This document shows, in pieces, positions 31,370 through 32,016 of a DNA stretch of 32,016 nucleotides; position 1 is the first letter of the stretch, and each line of letters opens with the position of its first letter. The stretch is from a virus, in IMG/VR virus record IMGVR_UViG_3300034122_001633, positions 1 to 32,016 of that record; one strand, 5' to 3'. The position numbers and the translations under genes are program-made. The notes beneath the pieces are model-generated. The model saw only the letters and a list, made by a program, of their open reading frames with translations. It did no database searches and was not told the DNA's origin.

Positions 31370-32002
31370 TTAAACATCTGTAATATTAAAAGTAGCTACG
31401 GTTGCATTTGGTGAAACTGATGTATTTTTCACTACAAATGATACCGGATATGGTTCAGGACCATCACTATAATCTTCAAGTGCTACTATTTTAAATCTTA
31501 AATTACCTGGGCCCAACGTTACTAATGCTAATTCTAATGTAGTAGAATCTGTTATATCGATATAAGACCCACCTTGATTAGAATATTGAAATTTATAATC
31601 AACCAAAGAAGAGAAACTGACACCTGTGGTGCCATTGAATACTCCAAATGAAAGTGTTACGGGACAACTATTTCCAGATAAAGTGGTAGCTGCATCAGGA
31701 AACAATTCTGCATCGGGTGCTGTGTAATCTGTAAACAAAATGTTTACAGGGTTTCCTGAGTTTAATACACCAATGGTATAATTACATGGAATAAGTTTTT
31801 CTCTGCTATCGCCACTTAAAGTTTCATAACCAATTAATAATAAATCTTGCATAGAAATATTGGGCAAACGAAAACCATTGTTTACGTTCACCCAAGATTC
31901 ATTGAGTTGGTCCCATTTGAATGGGCCCATTGCAGTATTAATAATTTTTTCACCTGTTTTTGAAGGTAAACCTGATTGCATACCTTCAAAAAATGTATTC
32001 AT
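31370..32002 (-). CDS. Unrecognised structural protein with fibre-type N-terminus
   Basis: 210 residues. The N-terminal segment GEKIINTAMGPFKWDQLNESWVNVNNG (about 17-43), followed by LPNISMQDLLLIGYETLSGD, resembles attachment regions of phage fibre or collar proteins; I know the pattern loosely and cannot name the family. The rest is beta-rich with Gly/Ser/Thr, ending in an immunoglobulin-like pattern (VDYKFQYSNQGGSYIDITD, GPGNLRFKIVALEDYSDG). The ATG at 32002 has a weak AAAAGA ahead and only 14 bases remain to the right edge, so any promoter or upstream gene lies outside. Confidence 0.78.
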   Translation of the reverse strand: MNTFFEGMQSGLPSKTGEKIINTAMGPFKWDQLNESWVNVNNGFRLPNISMQDLLLIGYETLSGDSREKLIPCNYTIGVLNSGNPVNILFTDYTAPDAELFPDAATTLSGNSCPVTLSFGVFNGTTGVSFSSLVDYKFQYSNQGGSYIDITDSTTLELALVTLGPGNLRFKIVALEDYSDGPEPYPVSFVVKNTSVSPNATVATFNITDV

Positions 32003-32016
32003 TGTCTTTTTTACGC

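Noticed and set aside
1-32016. tRNA genes, CRISPR arrays, insertion sequences, attachment sites
   Set aside because: None seen by eye; the genes are tightly packed and no gap over 100 bases lacks an explanation. A tRNA search program was not available.

Overview
The window is AT-rich DNA from the structural (late) region of a T4-like contractile-tailed phage. The order of the head and tail genes on the minus strand, read from position 17972 down to 1, follows the T4 module: a gp48-like tube cap, gp53, hub, gp25, a gp6/gpJ-like and a gp7/gpI-like wedge, then gp13, gp14, gp15, gp16, gp17, gp18, two gp19 copies, gp20, a prohead-core pair, gp21, an unrecognised gene and gp22, which runs off the left edge. 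The low GC, short intergenic gaps and TAAATA-type late promoter elements suggest a marine relative of the cyanophage and pelagiphage branch of the T4 superfamily. That placement is inference: no photosynthesis gene or other host-diagnostic gene is present.

Layout. 1-17972 (minus): capsid assembly, DNA packaging, neck, sheath and tube, and a compact baseplate. 18007-20409 (plus): gp4 head-completion nuclease, a gp54-like tube protein, gp26 followed by a gp51-position reading frame that appears to be reached by -1 ribosomal frameshifting, and an acidic protein, closed by a strong bidirectional hairpin terminator. 20434-21582 (minus): gp33 late-transcription coactivator and gp32 single-stranded DNA binding protein. 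21660-23931 (plus): two beta-rich virion proteins behind a late promoter, ending in a second terminator. 23985-24915: a divergent pair, a small basic DNA-binding-like protein and a HExxH metallopeptidase-like protein, sharing overlapping sigma70-type promoters centred on a palindrome. 24904-32002 (minus): a run of unrecognised genes with a 1272-residue, very cysteine-rich protein (about 77 Cys by my count), a translationally coupled cysteine-cluster protein, a small Dps/ferritin-like protein and three beta-rich proteins that run towards the right edge.

How the genes work together. gp33 with the phage late sigma factor (not in the window) would drive the TAAATA-type promoters found ahead of gp22, gp18, gp48-like, gp4, the 21660 gene and the giant cysteine-rich gene. 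gp22, the 67/68-like proteins and gp21 build and mature the prohead around portal gp20; gp16/gp17 package DNA; gp4, gp13 and gp14 finish the head; gp15, gp18, gp19 and the baseplate genes make the tail.

Most notable: the frameshift signal at 19637-19696, the giant cysteine-rich protein and its two cysteine-cluster companions, a baseplate hub that seems to be split over two genes with collagen-like inserts, a novel protein between gp21 and gp22 carrying gp21-type cleavage sites, and the palindromic divergent promoter at 24253-24299. Gene 23 (major capsid), gp5 (spike/lysozyme) and the gp29 tape measure were not seen.
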